NCBI RefSeq assembly: GCF_020740795.1
Contig: NC_067289.1
Location: 23,424,608-23,488,607, forward strand
Origin: Apus apus
Lineage: Eukaryota; Chordata; Aves; Apodiformes; Apodidae
Length of the DNA: 64,000 bases
Direction: 5' to 3'
Shown here in pieces: positions 27,801 to 39,532 of this stretch (position 1 is the first letter of the stretch; each line of letters opens with the position of its first letter). The notes beneath the pieces were generated by a model. It did no database searches and was not told the DNA's origin. It saw nothing but the letters and a program-made list of their open reading frames with translations. Position numbers and translations under genes: made by a program.

Positions 27801-29198
27801 TTGCTTCCCCCTTGTCTTGATGAATTTGTGCATGGATGGCAGAAATGAAAGCTGAGGCACTGCCTCAGCTTGGCACAACCTGGAGCTGCTGCAACCTGAG
27901 GTATGAAGCAAAATGAGAAAACAGAAGGGCCAGGAAGTTGCAAAGAGTAACGATTAAGAGTTATGAAAAACTTGTGAAAGGTTGTTCTGTTGTTGTTGTC
28001 ACTGTTCTTAACTTTGCTGTTGCTATCCTTCTGTTGTTGTTTTTATTATTCTTAATTCTGTTGTTATCTTACTGTTGTTGGAGGTTGATGATTGTTGTTG
28101 TTGTTATTAAGGTGAAATCACAGAGAGGAAGAGGTTTGCTTTGAAGACACCTGCTTGCCCCTGTCTCCTCCCAGGCCAGGCAGCAGCTCTGCCACTAACC
28201 CAGTGCCCCAATCTCTTCTGGAAATAACGACTAATACAAATCATTCTGACATACCAAAACCCTCACATCTGACCCCAAGAACTCAAGCCTGGGGCTCAGG
28301 ACCATGCTGCTGTTGCAGATGGGCTTGGGGTGGGTTTGCCATGACAAGGCTTTCATGTGACGTTGTATTGAGGTTGTCAGCCAAAGTCCTGAGGATTAGT
28401 GTCCCCTGACATCACACTAAGCAGCTTGCCCTAAAATGTGCTTTCTGTGGATCACTGGTAGAACTGCACAGGATAAAACATTAATTATTACTACAAAAAT
28501 AGATATATTTTTAATATATAATTCTGTTTAACATCCACTTCTACACTTGGGCTGAGAACTTTACTCAGTTTTTAAAAGTCTGCAAAGAAATAAAAAATGT
28601 GACCCTGCTCTGAATTCTAAAGTGAAAATCAGAAGCAAAAGCCTTTTACCTTTCTTGTTAATTGAATCCAGCTGGCCTCCTTCTACCCTGCCTTGCAGTC
28701 ATTTACAGATATGCAAACGGTTTGAAAAAAAATGTTGCTATTCTCATCTGCACTGCACACCAGAAAATCAGACAATAGGTGTGTTCCCATAGGTTTTTTC
28801 ATCAGTTGTGCCATTCTCCTGCTTTCAGGCTTTAATCCAGTTGAACAGAACAAGACGCTTCAGTCATATATTTAAAAAATAAATTAATTAATCAGTCTCT
28901 ACCTGGACAATATCAGTGATGGCCTTTGGACAATCTGAAAAAGTGAACATCTACAGGGTAATTTTTAGCAAAAATCTGTCACCACAGGGAACAAAAATGA
29001 GAGGCCCGTGATTGTGGGGAGAAGGGATGGACAGGGACCAGAGGTCTGAATCCCAAAAGGAGACATGTGGCTCTGCTCCTTGCCATGGCTCCCAGTGCTG
29101 TGGGCAGATGAGGTGCACCCACAGCATCTCTCCCCTGTCCCTGTGCTCTCTGCTTGTTTAGATATCTTACATCAGCAGCTGAAATCAGAATGTTCAAG
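24813..29198. other. Gene-free intergenic DNA
   Basis: No gene recognised. Contains a degenerate TTG-rich stretch at 27981-28108. Small open frames are scattered and unrelated. Confidence 0.5.
27981..28108 (+). repeat. Degenerate (TTG)n stretch
   Basis: Many GTT/TTG trinucleotides interrupted by ATT and CTT words. An old, decayed trinucleotide microsatellite. Confidence 0.75.
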
Positions 29199-29590
29199 AT
29201 CACAGAATAGGTTGGAAGGGACCTTAAAGCTCATCTAGTACCAACCCCCCTGTGATGGACAGGGACACAAACCAAGTTGCTCCAAGCCCCATCCAACCTG
29301 GCATTGAACACTTCCAGGGATAGGGCATCCACAGCTTCTCTGGGCAACCTGGGCCAGAGTCTCACCATCCTCATTGTAAGACATTCCTTCCTAATGTCTA
29401 ACCTCAATCTCCCCCCTTTCAGCTTAAAGCCATTCCCCCTCATACTGTCACTCCACGCCCTTTTAAAAAGTCCCTCTCCAGCTTTCCTTTAGCCCCTTCA
29501 GGTACTGGAAGGTGCTCTAAGGTCTCCTTGGAGCCTTCCCCAGGTTGAACAATGCCAACTGTCTCAGCTTGTCTCCAGAGCAGAGGTGAT
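29199..29590 (-). mobile_element. CR1 LINE fragment, reverse orientation
   Basis: Reverse complement of the CR1 3' region: 'atcacagaataggttggaag', 'accttaaagctcatctagta', 'cttctctgggcaacctgggc', continuing to 'ggtgctctaaggtctccttg' and 'ccttccccaggttgaacaa'. It shares sequence with the copies at 1.34 and 18.8 kb in the opposite orientation. Confidence 0.93.
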
Positions 29591-30246
29591 GCTGGCCCTG
29601 GTAGGACCCATGTGCACCTCAGGGCAGGAGCAACACAGTCGTGGCAGTGATGCAGTTTGGCAGCAAAACCTCTCTGGCAGGGAGTCACAAAGCACCTGGT
29701 CTAATTTGTGTGTTTAAGCTGGAAAACTGTGGAAGTTTGAGGGCCTCTTCAGTAGCATTTATGTAAGGCCGGCCCCTAATGGCTTCAGCAGGAACGGATT
29801 GTCCCCAGATGACAGCTACTTAAATGGCAAAATACAACATTACATTTTAAACAGTGTCATTCAACAGCCCAATAATACTATCTTTAAAAATTAAACAAGC
29901 AAGAAAACAAACAAACAAACAAATTTGTGCTAAAAAGCAAATAAAGTCCCACAGCTGGTAGGCTCCCCTAAGCAGTTGCTGAAAGAAGTGCCTGGTTTAG
30001 CAGGATAGGATACACCCCTGAAACCAGCTAGGTGATTATTCAGGGCCCCTTGTAGAGAGACATCAAATCCTGGCTCTTCCTTTCTGGCTTATTTAGAAAA
30101 ATAATGAAAACTGCCCATTAAATGTAGTAACCTTTGGGAGTACTATACTAAGAATTTAGCTGCATTTATTGAAGCTTTTCCATGTATAGTTTGTTTCTCA
30201 CACAGTAACTTCCATGGAGGGAATCCTTGGCACTCCCACAATGTAA

Positions 30247-30296
<50 letters not shown>

Positions 30297-30345
30297 CATT
30301 GTTGTTATTATTATTATTATTATTATTATCGTTATTATTATTATT
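30247..30345 (+). repeat. (ATT)n microsatellite, about 33 units
   Basis: Nearly pure ATT/TTA array of about 99 bp, interrupted near 30298-30306 (CATTGTTGTT) and at about 30330 (CG). Likely length-polymorphic. The leucine and asparagine runs translated from it are artefacts. Confidence 0.97.
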
Positions 30346-31324
30346 CCTTGTGTTAGACTGTTTCCACATTCACAGTCACCTCTGTGGGAAAGTACAGAAG
30401 CTTGCTGGGTGGTGACAACAGTTGCTGTAAACCTGCTTCCACTGGGTTTTATTATTTGTTTATGTTTTTCCAAAAGGGAAAGACAGTAAAAAGAGTCTTC
30501 CAAAAGACAGTAAAACATAATTAGCCTCGAATTTTCATGGGTTCCTTGTATATTAACTTGATATATTAATGTCTTGGCTGCAATGGCATCAGATCATTTA
30601 GGTCTTGATACCTTGATTCCTTGATATCACTCAGCAAGGAAGGACAAATCAGACAGCATCAGCTTGAAAATATACTCAGAATAAAAGAGCTTGCTAGCTG
30701 CTGACCACCCAGAGGACAGGTGGGACACATATTTATGGGCTTGATTTTAAACCAATATCCGTTCTTTTCATTTATGAGTCCATTACATGTTTTATTTTGA
30801 CAGTTCCACAGTGTTCCTGCAGTCTTCTGGCCATAAACTGCTCACAGTGAGATGTGTAGCTTGTTATTTGGTGTGTAGGCACTGTGCACCCCACAAGTTG
30901 AAGAGCTATGTACAATTTATTCATTGGATTTAGAGCCTAGTTAAGTGAACAGCTAAAATGAAGCCTTCCTTGCACCCTCTGAAACTGGTACTGTTTAATA
31001 CCATAGAAGTGCTTAGGAAATGCAGAGTGTTGGTAGGGATTTTACATTACAACATGCTACTGTTCTTCTCACACTAATACCTAAGACTTTTGTCTTATAT
31101 TCAGGTATTCCAGTTCTTAGAGCTTTCTGTAAATTTCTTACATCGAGGTTTTTCCTAAAATACCAGTTTCTGGGAGGTGACTGTGCGAGAAACTGGTAAC
31201 TCGTTAGCCAGGTTACTGAGGATAGGATGGTTAGTAGAAAAAGACGGGAAATGGACAGAAAATAAAAACCTACAGATATGTAAAATCATCCAAGGATGTA
31301 GGTATGCATGCGTCTGTTTGTGTA

Positions 31325-31349
31325 CACATACATACATACATACATACAT
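31325..31349 (+). repeat. (ACAT)n microsatellite
   Basis: About six tandem ACAT units. Confidence 0.92.
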
Positions 31350-31549
31350 GCACTTTCCAGATGAAGATTTTAACCGACTGCATCAGTCCAGAGCCTGGGT
31401 ACACAAGGCTCAGTATATGGCTTAACTGGGAGTGTTCTGTTGACCTAGAAAACATCAGTTCTTTCATGTTCATTTTTTTGGTAATTGTTTCTCTTGGAAC
31501 CTGGTTCCAAATCTGGTTTTTATTAAATTTTCCTACGGCATTTAATGAG

Positions 31550-31585
<36 letters not shown>

Positions 31586-31586
31586 T
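31550..31586 (+). repeat. (GATA)n microsatellite
   Basis: About nine uninterrupted GATA units, about 200 bp from the ACAT array. Confidence 0.95.
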
Positions 31587-31729
31587 AAAGGGATTTAGCA
31601 TGCAATCACAAACAATTTGTCCCTTAACACAAACAATCACAGACATGTCAGGTTTAGAGGATGCCCAGGGGATCACATGATCCACCTCTGGGCCACAGGA
31701 ATTATCCTCTGAGATTCCTGACACAGAAC

Positions 31730-32060
31730 CTCACCTGCTTTTCTACAGACCTCTTATGCCAGAGGCTCTGCAACCTCCTTAGCCAGTCTTTGCCATCCTC
31801 ACCAGCAGCAACATCTTCCTAACATTTTACATAAATCCTTCTAGCTACAAATTAAGACAAATTTCTTGTTGTGCCTCTGATGTAATTCATAGAGAACAAA
31901 GTATTCCCTTTATTTTTCAGTGTATTTTTGTGTAATTCTAATGTAGTAACCCTGTTCCTCCTACTCATCCGTTTAGAAGAGTCCTAATTTACTCTTCCCT
32001 CACAGGTCTTTTTTTACAGACCTCTGATCCTCCTCATACATCTCCATGTAAGGACTATTA
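31730..32060 (-). mobile_element. Possible ancient CR1/L3-like fragment
   Basis: The order 'gaggctctgcaacctcctta', 'cagtctttgccatcctcacc', 'atcttcctaacattttacat' and 'tcacaggtctttttttacag' follows the reverse complement of old CR1-type LINE tails, with heavy divergence. This is a weak resemblance by eye; a profile search would decide. Confidence 0.35.
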
Positions 32061-33405
32061 GGATGTAGTGATCAAAAATGGTGGTTCCCACTGTTCCTCA
32101 TAAAAGAAATTTGGTATTATATAAAATGGCAAATAAACTCAACAGAAAAGACCTATCTGGGTAGTTGAAAAATGAAAAGCAGCTATTTCCCCTCTTGTAC
32201 AAAATGATACTAGACAAGGAAATGGGGAACTCCTGGATGTGAGGGACAGTCACACTATGTCACTTTTGATGCCCATTTCCATGGCCTAAGGCAGGAGAAC
32301 AGCCACCTCCTTCCCTGGCTGGGGGAAGCTGGAGAGCAACGCTGCTCCGGGGGCCAGTTTGGAGCTGAAGGCAGAGGAAGACACACTCAGGCACATTAGC
32401 TGATTCTGTCTCTCGCCATTTAATAATGTTAGCACAGTATAAACAGCACCTTAAGTGCATGCTAACGTGCTAATGCACCATGCACTGGAACCCCAAGCAT
32501 TACAGTATTAGTACATGTTAGAAAAGATCCATGAGCTGAAGGCCCAATTCGCTTTTGCCACTTTTACAGACACACATTAGTCCTCAACTTCCATTACGAG
32601 TAAGGGAAACCCGAGTGAGTCAGCTCATCTTGAACTTCACAGCTGAGCCCATTTAGGATGAAAGATCATCTCTTTCTGCATAACTGGGGGCTACTATGAG
32701 ACTTGGGTTGTCAGTAGCAAAAAAAGAAAGGAGGGCAAGATGTGCAAGAGCAGAGATCATTCTCACCCTCTCTTCCACGACTGCTGAGCTCCTTTTGCTA
32801 AGAGATTAAAATGACTGTCCATCTTGCTGCCGCTGAGCTGAACGATAAGGTCTATCTCTGTGTCTTAACTGTCCTCACAGAGGAGCTGCGAGGAGCGGTG
32901 CTGACAGGGAGCTTAGGGAAGGGAGGAGAGGGGGAAGAGGAGAAGTAGTTAACGGTAAATGGAAAATTCTGGCACCACTGGAGGGGACGGAAGTGTCACC
33001 ACTGACATCACTAAAAGTAGGAACGAGACTGAATCTAAAAAGCAATTTAGTATATGAGCTTTTCTTTCCAAATGAGCAGTAAGCACCTTCCTTCACCCAG
33101 AATTCAGTGCCGAAATAGTGCCTTCTATTACATTTTAAATTGATTGGCTTTATGGCCCAGTGCTGGGGAATTGCCCTGGCATGATCTCGTTGGGCTCATC
33201 TTTCTAATTCTGGCAACTCTAAATCCAGATGCCCTGGAAATCCATGCTGTTGCTTACAGTGTGTGCTGGAGGGTAATCTCCATTTTCCTGTGCCCAGGCA
33301 AAATAAAGGACCAGGGATGTACATAAAATTCGCCTACACAGTGAAAAGAAAGCCAAGCCAAGCAAATTAGAAATTGCAAAAGGGAATGTTTGCATTCAGA
33401 GTGCA

Positions 33406-33439
33406 CACGTGTAAAAATAAACCACGTGTAAAAATAAAC
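33406..33439 (+). repeat. Two exact copies of a 17-bp unit containing CACGTG and TAAAAATA
   Basis: The unit CACGTGTAAAAATAAAC occurs at 33406-33422 and 33423-33439. Each copy has an E-box CACGTG beside a MEF2-like AT core, about 6 kb upstream of the SLITRK3 5' exon end. Confidence 0.9.
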
Positions 33440-34050
33440 CACAATTATTATTCTGCAACAAGTGCTTCAGCTGAGAGAATTCAAACACTATTTTCGCATT
33501 ATCTAAGTATTTTCTTACAAGAGCAAGGAAGTAGCTATCAACTGAAGGCTTGTGTCCTGCCACCGGGGTGTTCAGGCAATGGTTGGAGAGATTTAGAAAC
33601 ACTTTTCCAAGGCCATGTCCTTCCTTTGCATGGTCTGTATTCAGCCTCATTTAGGACATCAGAACCTGCACTTGTGCTACCAGCTTAAAGTATGTCTCTC
33701 CACTGAAAAAAAAACCACAACAAAAGCCTAAAAAAGATGCAGTACATTGTTGTGAAGGAGGATGAGGCTGAATGGCTGCAAAAGTGCCCATGTGAAGTAT
33801 GGGGAGAGCTGAAGAAGCCCCTCTCTGACTGAAGCCGAGCTCATAACTCTCTAGTTCAGACGAGAAGAGCTCACCCTAAGGGAATTATTCTACCTTTGAT
33901 CCACGCCTGAAATTCTGGCTGCTGCCAAAGGAAGTTGTGCATGCCTAACCATGGCTGTAGATCATTCTAATAAAGGCCAAAGAGAAGCTCATATATAAGT
34001 GGAGTGCGAAATTTTTTGACACTGGCTGTAATAAATAGCAGCACATTCAG

Positions 34051-34093
34051 GGGAAAAAAAAAAAAAGAAAAGAAAAGAAAAAAAAGAAAAAGC
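34051..34093 (+). repeat. A-rich (AAAAG)n tract
   Basis: About 40 nt of A with interspersed G, including several AAAAG units. Confidence 0.9.
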
Positions 34094-37000
34094 AGCTTTA
34101 CGTGCCTGAGGTGTGAAAAAAGCTATAGCTGTGCCTGGTTTACTAGAAGAAAATATTTAAGGCTGTTGAATCATTAGATAAAAATCTTGAAATGTCAGGA
34201 ATCGGTGAGGATAACAGAACTGTCAATTTTGTCCATTAAAAACTCCCTCATATTTTGCCTATTTTTCTCTATTTTTTATTAGCAGTCCTTTAGAAATACT
34301 GAGCTCAATGCTCTGCTCGTATTTCCTGTTCTATTTTAATACTACCCATTAGTTCTTTCCTCCTTTCTTTTTAATATTTACACATTTCATCTAACACTGG
34401 GCAAAATTTTCTGTGCTGAAAAAAATCCCATGAGTAAAAACCAATTACATATGAGTTGTTACTGAGAGCATGGCTGGAGCTTCTGTACAGCCTCAGTGTC
34501 CTACTGGGTTTAAAGTAGCTAAGGACTTTTACACTACAAGTAGTCCATGATAATATAAAGTGATGCTTTGTTATTTCTTAACTTCATCTAAAAATAATGC
34601 ATTGGTTAAGAGTGGATATAACTTCCTCGGGAAAGATCAACAGCTATTCTGTAGGATAATATATAACTGATAATGAGGTGACTTACAGGAACAATTGAAG
34701 TCAGGAGCATCAGTTTGACATAAGAAGCTCTCCAGCCCAAAGTATTCCAGCTGGAACAGCCCAGTTTAAAATGCTAACATTTCCTCCATTTCATGTGTAT
34801 TCAGTGATGCTTATGCATTTCAAATAATTTGTGCCCATACTTAGATGTGGCATGTCAAATCCCAGGACTGTATGGAGAAAAGGCTACCAGCCTTCAGCTG
34901 AGCAACCAGCAACAGGCTGAAGGTACCTTAGGGCCTCCTGCAGCTCCCCTGGAAGTCAAAAGAAGGACTGAGCCCTGGTCTGAGCTCTCATAGTCCAAAT
35001 CTCATCCTCCAGCAGTCAATGAAACCTTTGCATTGACTTGAGGGGGCCAGGACAGCCCTCTGCATCAAACTCGGATCCCCTGGATAGGAGTCTGAACTGT
35101 TGATACCATAGCAAGAGAGGTCGTGGTCCCTAAAACACTGTAAGGAAAATACAGCTGGGATTTTAACAGAAATATTATCTTCCAAAGAGTGATTGTAGGC
35201 AAATTCCACCTCATAATTTTGTTTCTTTGTCTACTTGATGTGAACTAAATAACAGAGAGGGGAAAAAGAAGTTAATCTTCATGAACTGCTTCAGTAACTG
35301 CTACTCAGAGAAGAATCTATTCTGATTTTCCTCTATCGACATTCTCAAAACCACTAAAATGTCTCAGTTTGAACTATTTATATTGTACAAAACCAGGAAT
35401 ATTTGAAAGGTGTTTTTTTTTAAAAAAAAAAATCAGGGGTGGGAACAATAATCTCAATTTTAAATATATTTATCAGAACACACCAGCCAAATGGAAATCC
35501 CATGAGGCATCACCATGAGCAGTGAAGGAATTTTAAGCCAAGCTCAGCTTTGAACCCAGCCCAGGCAGACAAATGGTGTTCCCAGACATCTGCCTCTCAC
35601 AGCCTGTGCAGTCAGGAACGCTCCTGCCCACGACCACTCTGCCTGCTGAGGAGTTACAGCACTGTGTTTTCCATATCCCAGCACTCTGGCCTTTCCTTCT
35701 AACTGAGGGATGTCCACGTTACATTGACAAGGCCCTCAAGGGCAGGGTTCCCCCCAGGAAGCCCTCCCCAGCCACGGGCCTTGCTCTGCACCCCAGCAGG
35801 GGCACAGGAGCATCTCTCCAGGGAGCACCCTGATGGCTGCTCTCCCACAGGAGGACATGTGGCTTTTGTGTCACAGATTAATCAGCACCACAGCCTGCTT
35901 GTGCCTCTCTGCTCCCGTTCCCACACGGGGGTTCCCTCATGTTGACCTGCCCCCATCCATGGCAGCTTTTAGTGCAAGTGGGAGGTGATCCCCCCACCTT
36001 GCTGCCAGTGAGCTGGGTGTGAGGGCACAGCAGGAGCTGGCCTGGCCAGGGCTTTTGGCACAAACACAGCTGGAGCCCAGGCACTGGCTGCATCTGAAAC
36101 CCCTCAGTCCTCAGATCCAGAACCTCTAAACTACTCCCTTGCCTCCACAAAACAGAGCAAGCCAGGAAGCAGCTCCCATCTATAATAATTACAAGAGAGT
36201 TTCCCTTGCCCTTGTGCTATTTATTGCTTTTGCCCTTACCATAGATTGCTTGAGACAGAAGAGACTATTAAAGATCAAAATATTTCTTTCTGGACAGCCT
36301 TGAGCAGAAAACTCCCTCTTTCTCTCAACCATTGCCACTTGTGTAGGAAAGGGAAGGGGCTGGTTGACACTGCAGACTGAACGAGGCATTAAACGACCGC
36401 GCTCGGTGGCTGCAGTGGGGGAACAGTCACCTCCCGTGCAAACATAATGCTGTGCCCACACTTTGGGAAAGGTGCAGTGCTTCTTCGAGGATCCTTTTCT
36501 AATTTGTCACAAAAGTTATCCGTGGCATCTCTCTCCCCCTTATTTTCACGAGGCTGCCACGGGGGGAAAGGTGCATTTCGGTAATCACAGCTGAGGCTGG
36601 AAAGAGGCAGCCGGGAGGGCACCTGCCGCCTCCCGCTCTGGTGACATGCAGCTTCCCTGGCTCCAGGGCTCCAGGACAGGGCTTTGCAAGGAAATAGCTC
36701 ACTTGCCAATAATAATGATTATTATTAATAACCGAGTGACGTCCTAATCTTGGTTACATCAGTCTGCCATACCCTTAGCCAGGGCTCCTGCCAATCACTC
36801 TCACACAGCTCCTGTTCTCAGCAGGTTGTGTCGGCGAAAGGAGCAGAGGCAGAAACAGCCCGGAGCTGCTTGGGCTGGAGGGAGAGGTGGGGGCACCGCC
36901 CGGGGTGACCCCCATCTCCCGGCTGGGGGACGAGGGGACACAGGCCTTCCACCTGGCCAAACGCAGGGCGAGTTGAGATCTCCTCGTGTAGGAGGCACAC

Positions 37001-37166
37001 AGGGAGGTGAGGGGAGTTCCCCTTTCTGCCCCCCTAGGACACCCCGCGGGGTAGCCCCGAGGCACAGCCGGGCAGTGGGCACAGGGGTCCCTTGGGACCT
37101 GCAGCCGGCCCTGCCTGCGGGCGGGGGTCCCGCCGCCATCCCCCAGGAGCCCCGCAGCCATGGCTG

Positions 37167-37174
37167 ATTTGCAT
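37167..37174 (+). promoter_or_regulatory. Octamer motif ATTTGCAT (POU-type site)
   Basis: An exact POU-family octamer sits in an AT-containing patch within otherwise GC-rich DNA about 2.4 kb before the 5' exon donor. POU factors are common regulators of neural genes. An octamer occurs by chance fairly often, so binding is only a possibility. Confidence 0.3.
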
Positions 37175-37640
37175 TCCAGGGCCATCCCCTCCCAGCCTCC
37201 CCCCGCCCCCTCTCCCTTCCAACTCCCCCTCCCACCCGCAGCCCTCCCTCCTCCTTTCCCCAGCCCATCTGCAAAACTCGGAGGCAGGAGCCCTGAAAAG
37301 CATGACGAGGGGTGGCATTTCGGAAAGTTGCCTGCCGGGAGGAGCGGCAGGGCAAGGTCAGGGCAGGATGGCTGCATCCTCCCCGCCCCGCCCCGCGGCC
37401 CCGCATCGGGGGGCAGCTGCGCCCCGCACCCCGGAACACAGTGGGGTGCAAGGGGGGGGTGCGTGTGCGTAGATCGTTCCTCTGAGTCGCTGCCAGAGCC
37501 TCTGTGCGAGCTCGTTACAAGAACAAACTGTTACGATTTCCCCTTTCGCCCTTTTTCTCCGCCTCCCCCCCTTTTTTTACTATTTCATGGAAGGGGGGTG
37601 CCAGGTGCACGCTGCCTGCCGGCCCCCCATGTTGCTCCCG

Positions 37641-37745
37641 CGTCAGGAAATGAATGATGCGGCAGTTTAATTAGGAGGGAGCGGTGCGTCCATATTGCAC
37701 GGGTGAAGGAGAGCTTCAGAGGCTGGGAAAGATGATGCATGTCCG
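37641..37745. promoter_or_regulatory. AT-containing patch with homeodomain-type core inside the CpG island
   Basis: Within the GC-rich island this roughly 100-bp patch returns to balanced composition and carries TTTAATTAG (37666-37674), plus repeated TGATGC words on either side (37655 and 37733). Such a patch in a neural gene's CpG island is a plausible regulatory core. This is inference from composition and motif only. Confidence 0.25.
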
Positions 37746-38689
37746 CGGGCGCGGAGGCAGCGCCCCTGCCCGCGGAGAGCGCGGCGGAGGGGGCAGGATG
37801 CCGCGGGCACCCTCGGGCTCTCCCTCCCGCACCTACAGCTTTGCCCGCCAACTTTTTGCTCCCGAGCCGCGGTTCCAGTTAAGTCTCCTCCCGGCCGAGT
37901 CACCCCGGGCGTGCGGGGAGTTGGGTAGAAGGCGCGGGGACGCGCGGAGGGTTCCGCGGGGTGTCCCGGCGGTGCTGCGGAGGATGTTCCGCGGGGTCAC
38001 CCACCTCCCGCGGGGCACGCAGCCCCTGGGCCCCGCTATGCGTGGAGATGCGCGCATCTGCGTGCCCGGGGATGCGTTACGCGCACTTGGTGATGTGCGT
38101 GTGTCCGCAGGCTTGCGCGGGTGCGGACATGTGCGGACGGCTGGGATGCCAGCCGCATCTCGGGGGGCACCTCCCTGCCCTGCCCGCGTCTCCCCCCCGA
38201 GTTCCCCCACGGCGCATCTCGCCCGCCAACTTTCAGCCACGGGCGAACCCGCGGAAGCTCCCGCTGAGCCCCTCTCTCCGCGGATCCGCCGCCCCCCGCG
38301 CAGCCCGGTTACCTTGCCTTGCGGCTCCCGGGAGGGCAGATACCAGCCGGCGGCGCTGCCCTCCGCGGGCGCGGCCCCTCCGCGCACATTCCGCGCTGAC
38401 GAACGCGCCGGGTGGAAGGATGCGAAAGGTGCCGGGTCTCTCCCCCGAGGATTTTGGCTTTGGCTCCGCGGCGGGCGGGAGGCTGCTGGATCCTGGAGAG
38501 GCTGCGAGGCTGGAGCCGCGGCACCGGGACAGGAGGGAGGAAGGAGACAGGGAGGACGGAGGGACGAGGGCGGGGGGGCAGCCGGGACATCGCTGCCCCT
38601 CTTCGGGGCCCGCCGGGGTGCCCTCCTCCGCAGCCCCCGCCGCTCGGCTGGAGCCTGCAGAGCAGCTTTGATTTCCTCCAGAGTTGAGC

Positions 38690-38953
38690 TTTTTTTCTTT
38701 TTTTTTTCTTTCTTTTTTTGTTTAGAAAGGTGGGGAGGGGGGTGTGCAAATTGTGACCCATTCGGGCGGCTTTTTCCTCTCTGATTCTTCCTGCCTTTTT
38801 TTTTTTCTTCTTTTTTTTTTTTCTTTTTTATTTTCCTCCCCCATCTGCTCGTTTCCCACTTCCTCTCCTCTCTGCCAACCACCCCCCCTCCCTCCCTCCC
38901 TCTTGAAAAAAAAAAAAAGAAGAAAAAAAAAAATAGGCAGGGGAAAAAAATAA
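38690..38953 (+). repeat. T-rich then A-rich low-complexity tracts by the 5' exon
   Basis: T-rich blocks (about 38690-38720 and 38796-38831) and a CT-rich block are followed by an A-rich block (about 38907-38953) with CCTCCC in between. This is a strong pyrimidine-to-purine switch on one strand. Confidence 0.85.
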
Positions 38954-39084
38954 AAATGTATAGTCAGGGCTTCCCAAATGCGCGGCCCCGACCTGGTGCC
39001 AAGCGCGCCCCCTTCGTTTGTTCCCCTTCTTGAAGCTCATTTTCATGACGTGGAAAAGCCTGATCCAGGGCAACAACAACACCG

Positions 39085-39127
39085 CACACACACACACACA
39101 CGCACGCACACACACACACACGCACAC
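39085..39127 (+). repeat. (CA)n microsatellite
   Basis: CA dinucleotides with three CG interruptions, inside the promoter CpG island. Confidence 0.95.
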
Positions 39128-39339
39128 CCAGGGCGAAGGAGCGGAGCCCGAGCTCCGCCGCCGCGCCCCAGCCCTGCCGCTCCGCGCTGCCGGGGCCCGC
39201 GGAAGGCGGCGGCGCTGGAGCCTGCAGCAGCCCCTCTGCTCCCTCCCTCCTCCATTGAGTGTGCCAAACAGCAGCTCTGCATCCTAAAGAAGATCATTGA
39301 GGGGCTCATTGCATTCCCAGCACGTCTCAGGCTTGCTTC

Positions 39340-39352
39340 TTTTTTTTTTTTT

Positions 39353-39383
<31 letters not shown>
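39340..39383 (+). repeat. Paired poly(T) tracts in the 5' exon
   Basis: T14, GCC, then T27. If transcribed, these lie in the SLITRK3 5' UTR, just before a second GCC and a GA-rich stretch. Confidence 0.9.
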
Positions 39384-39523
39384 GCCTTTTGCCTCAGCTT
39401 CAGCAGGAGTAGAGAGAGAGGGAGAGAGACACAGAGTGGGAGAGACAGAGAGAAACCAGCAATCTTTAAACTCGAGCCTTTTTTTTTTTTCCCCTTCCCC
39501 TGTTTTTTTTTTTTTTGGTAACG

Positions 39524-39532
39524 ATGTGCTAA
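39524..39532 (+). promoter_or_regulatory. Minimal upstream ORF (Met-Cys-stop) in the SLITRK3 leader
   Basis: ATG TGC TAA lies 18 nt before the 5' exon donor. An A at -3 makes the start context fair. After splicing, 18 nt of this exon and 18 nt of the coding exon separate its stop from the ATG at 41207, so it is in the same frame as SLITRK3 and its TAA closes that frame upstream. Very short uORFs close to a start codon usually lower translation of the main ORF (general knowledge). The role depends on the proposed splice being right. Confidence 0.5.

Larger units (their letters stand above)
29591..36779. other. Gene-free upstream region of SLITRK3
   Basis: Contains ATT, CATA and GATA microsatellites, a tandem 17-bp module (33406-33439), an A/G-rich tract (34051-34093) and a possible ancient LINE fragment. 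GC content rises from about 35.5 kb toward the CpG island. No coding sequence recognised. Distal regulatory elements of SLITRK3 could lie here. Confidence 0.5.
36780..39300. promoter_or_regulatory. SLITRK3: CpG island and probable SLITRK3 promoter region
   Basis: GC content and CpG density rise sharply at about 36.8 kb and stay high to about 39.3 kb, overlapping the 5' noncoding exon. Candidate elements visible include a CCAAT box (36791), a CRE-like TGACGTCC just outside (36737), an octamer ATTTGCAT (37167), a homeodomain-type TTTAATTAG (37666) and TGACGTGG (39046). The 3' part is broken by T-rich and A-rich tracts at 38.69-38.95 kb. No TATA box is obvious, as expected for a CpG-island promoter. 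Long open frames here on both strands reflect GC bias rather than genes. Confidence 0.7.

Noticed and set aside
30166..30518. Poly-Asn, poly-Ile and poly-Leu open frames
   Set aside because: Direct translation of the ATT microsatellite.
37684..38882. Overlapping 366-codon (+) and 349-codon (-) frames upstream of SLITRK3
   Set aside because: Both lie in the CpG island and oppose each other; they read through homopolymer tracts and show no domain.
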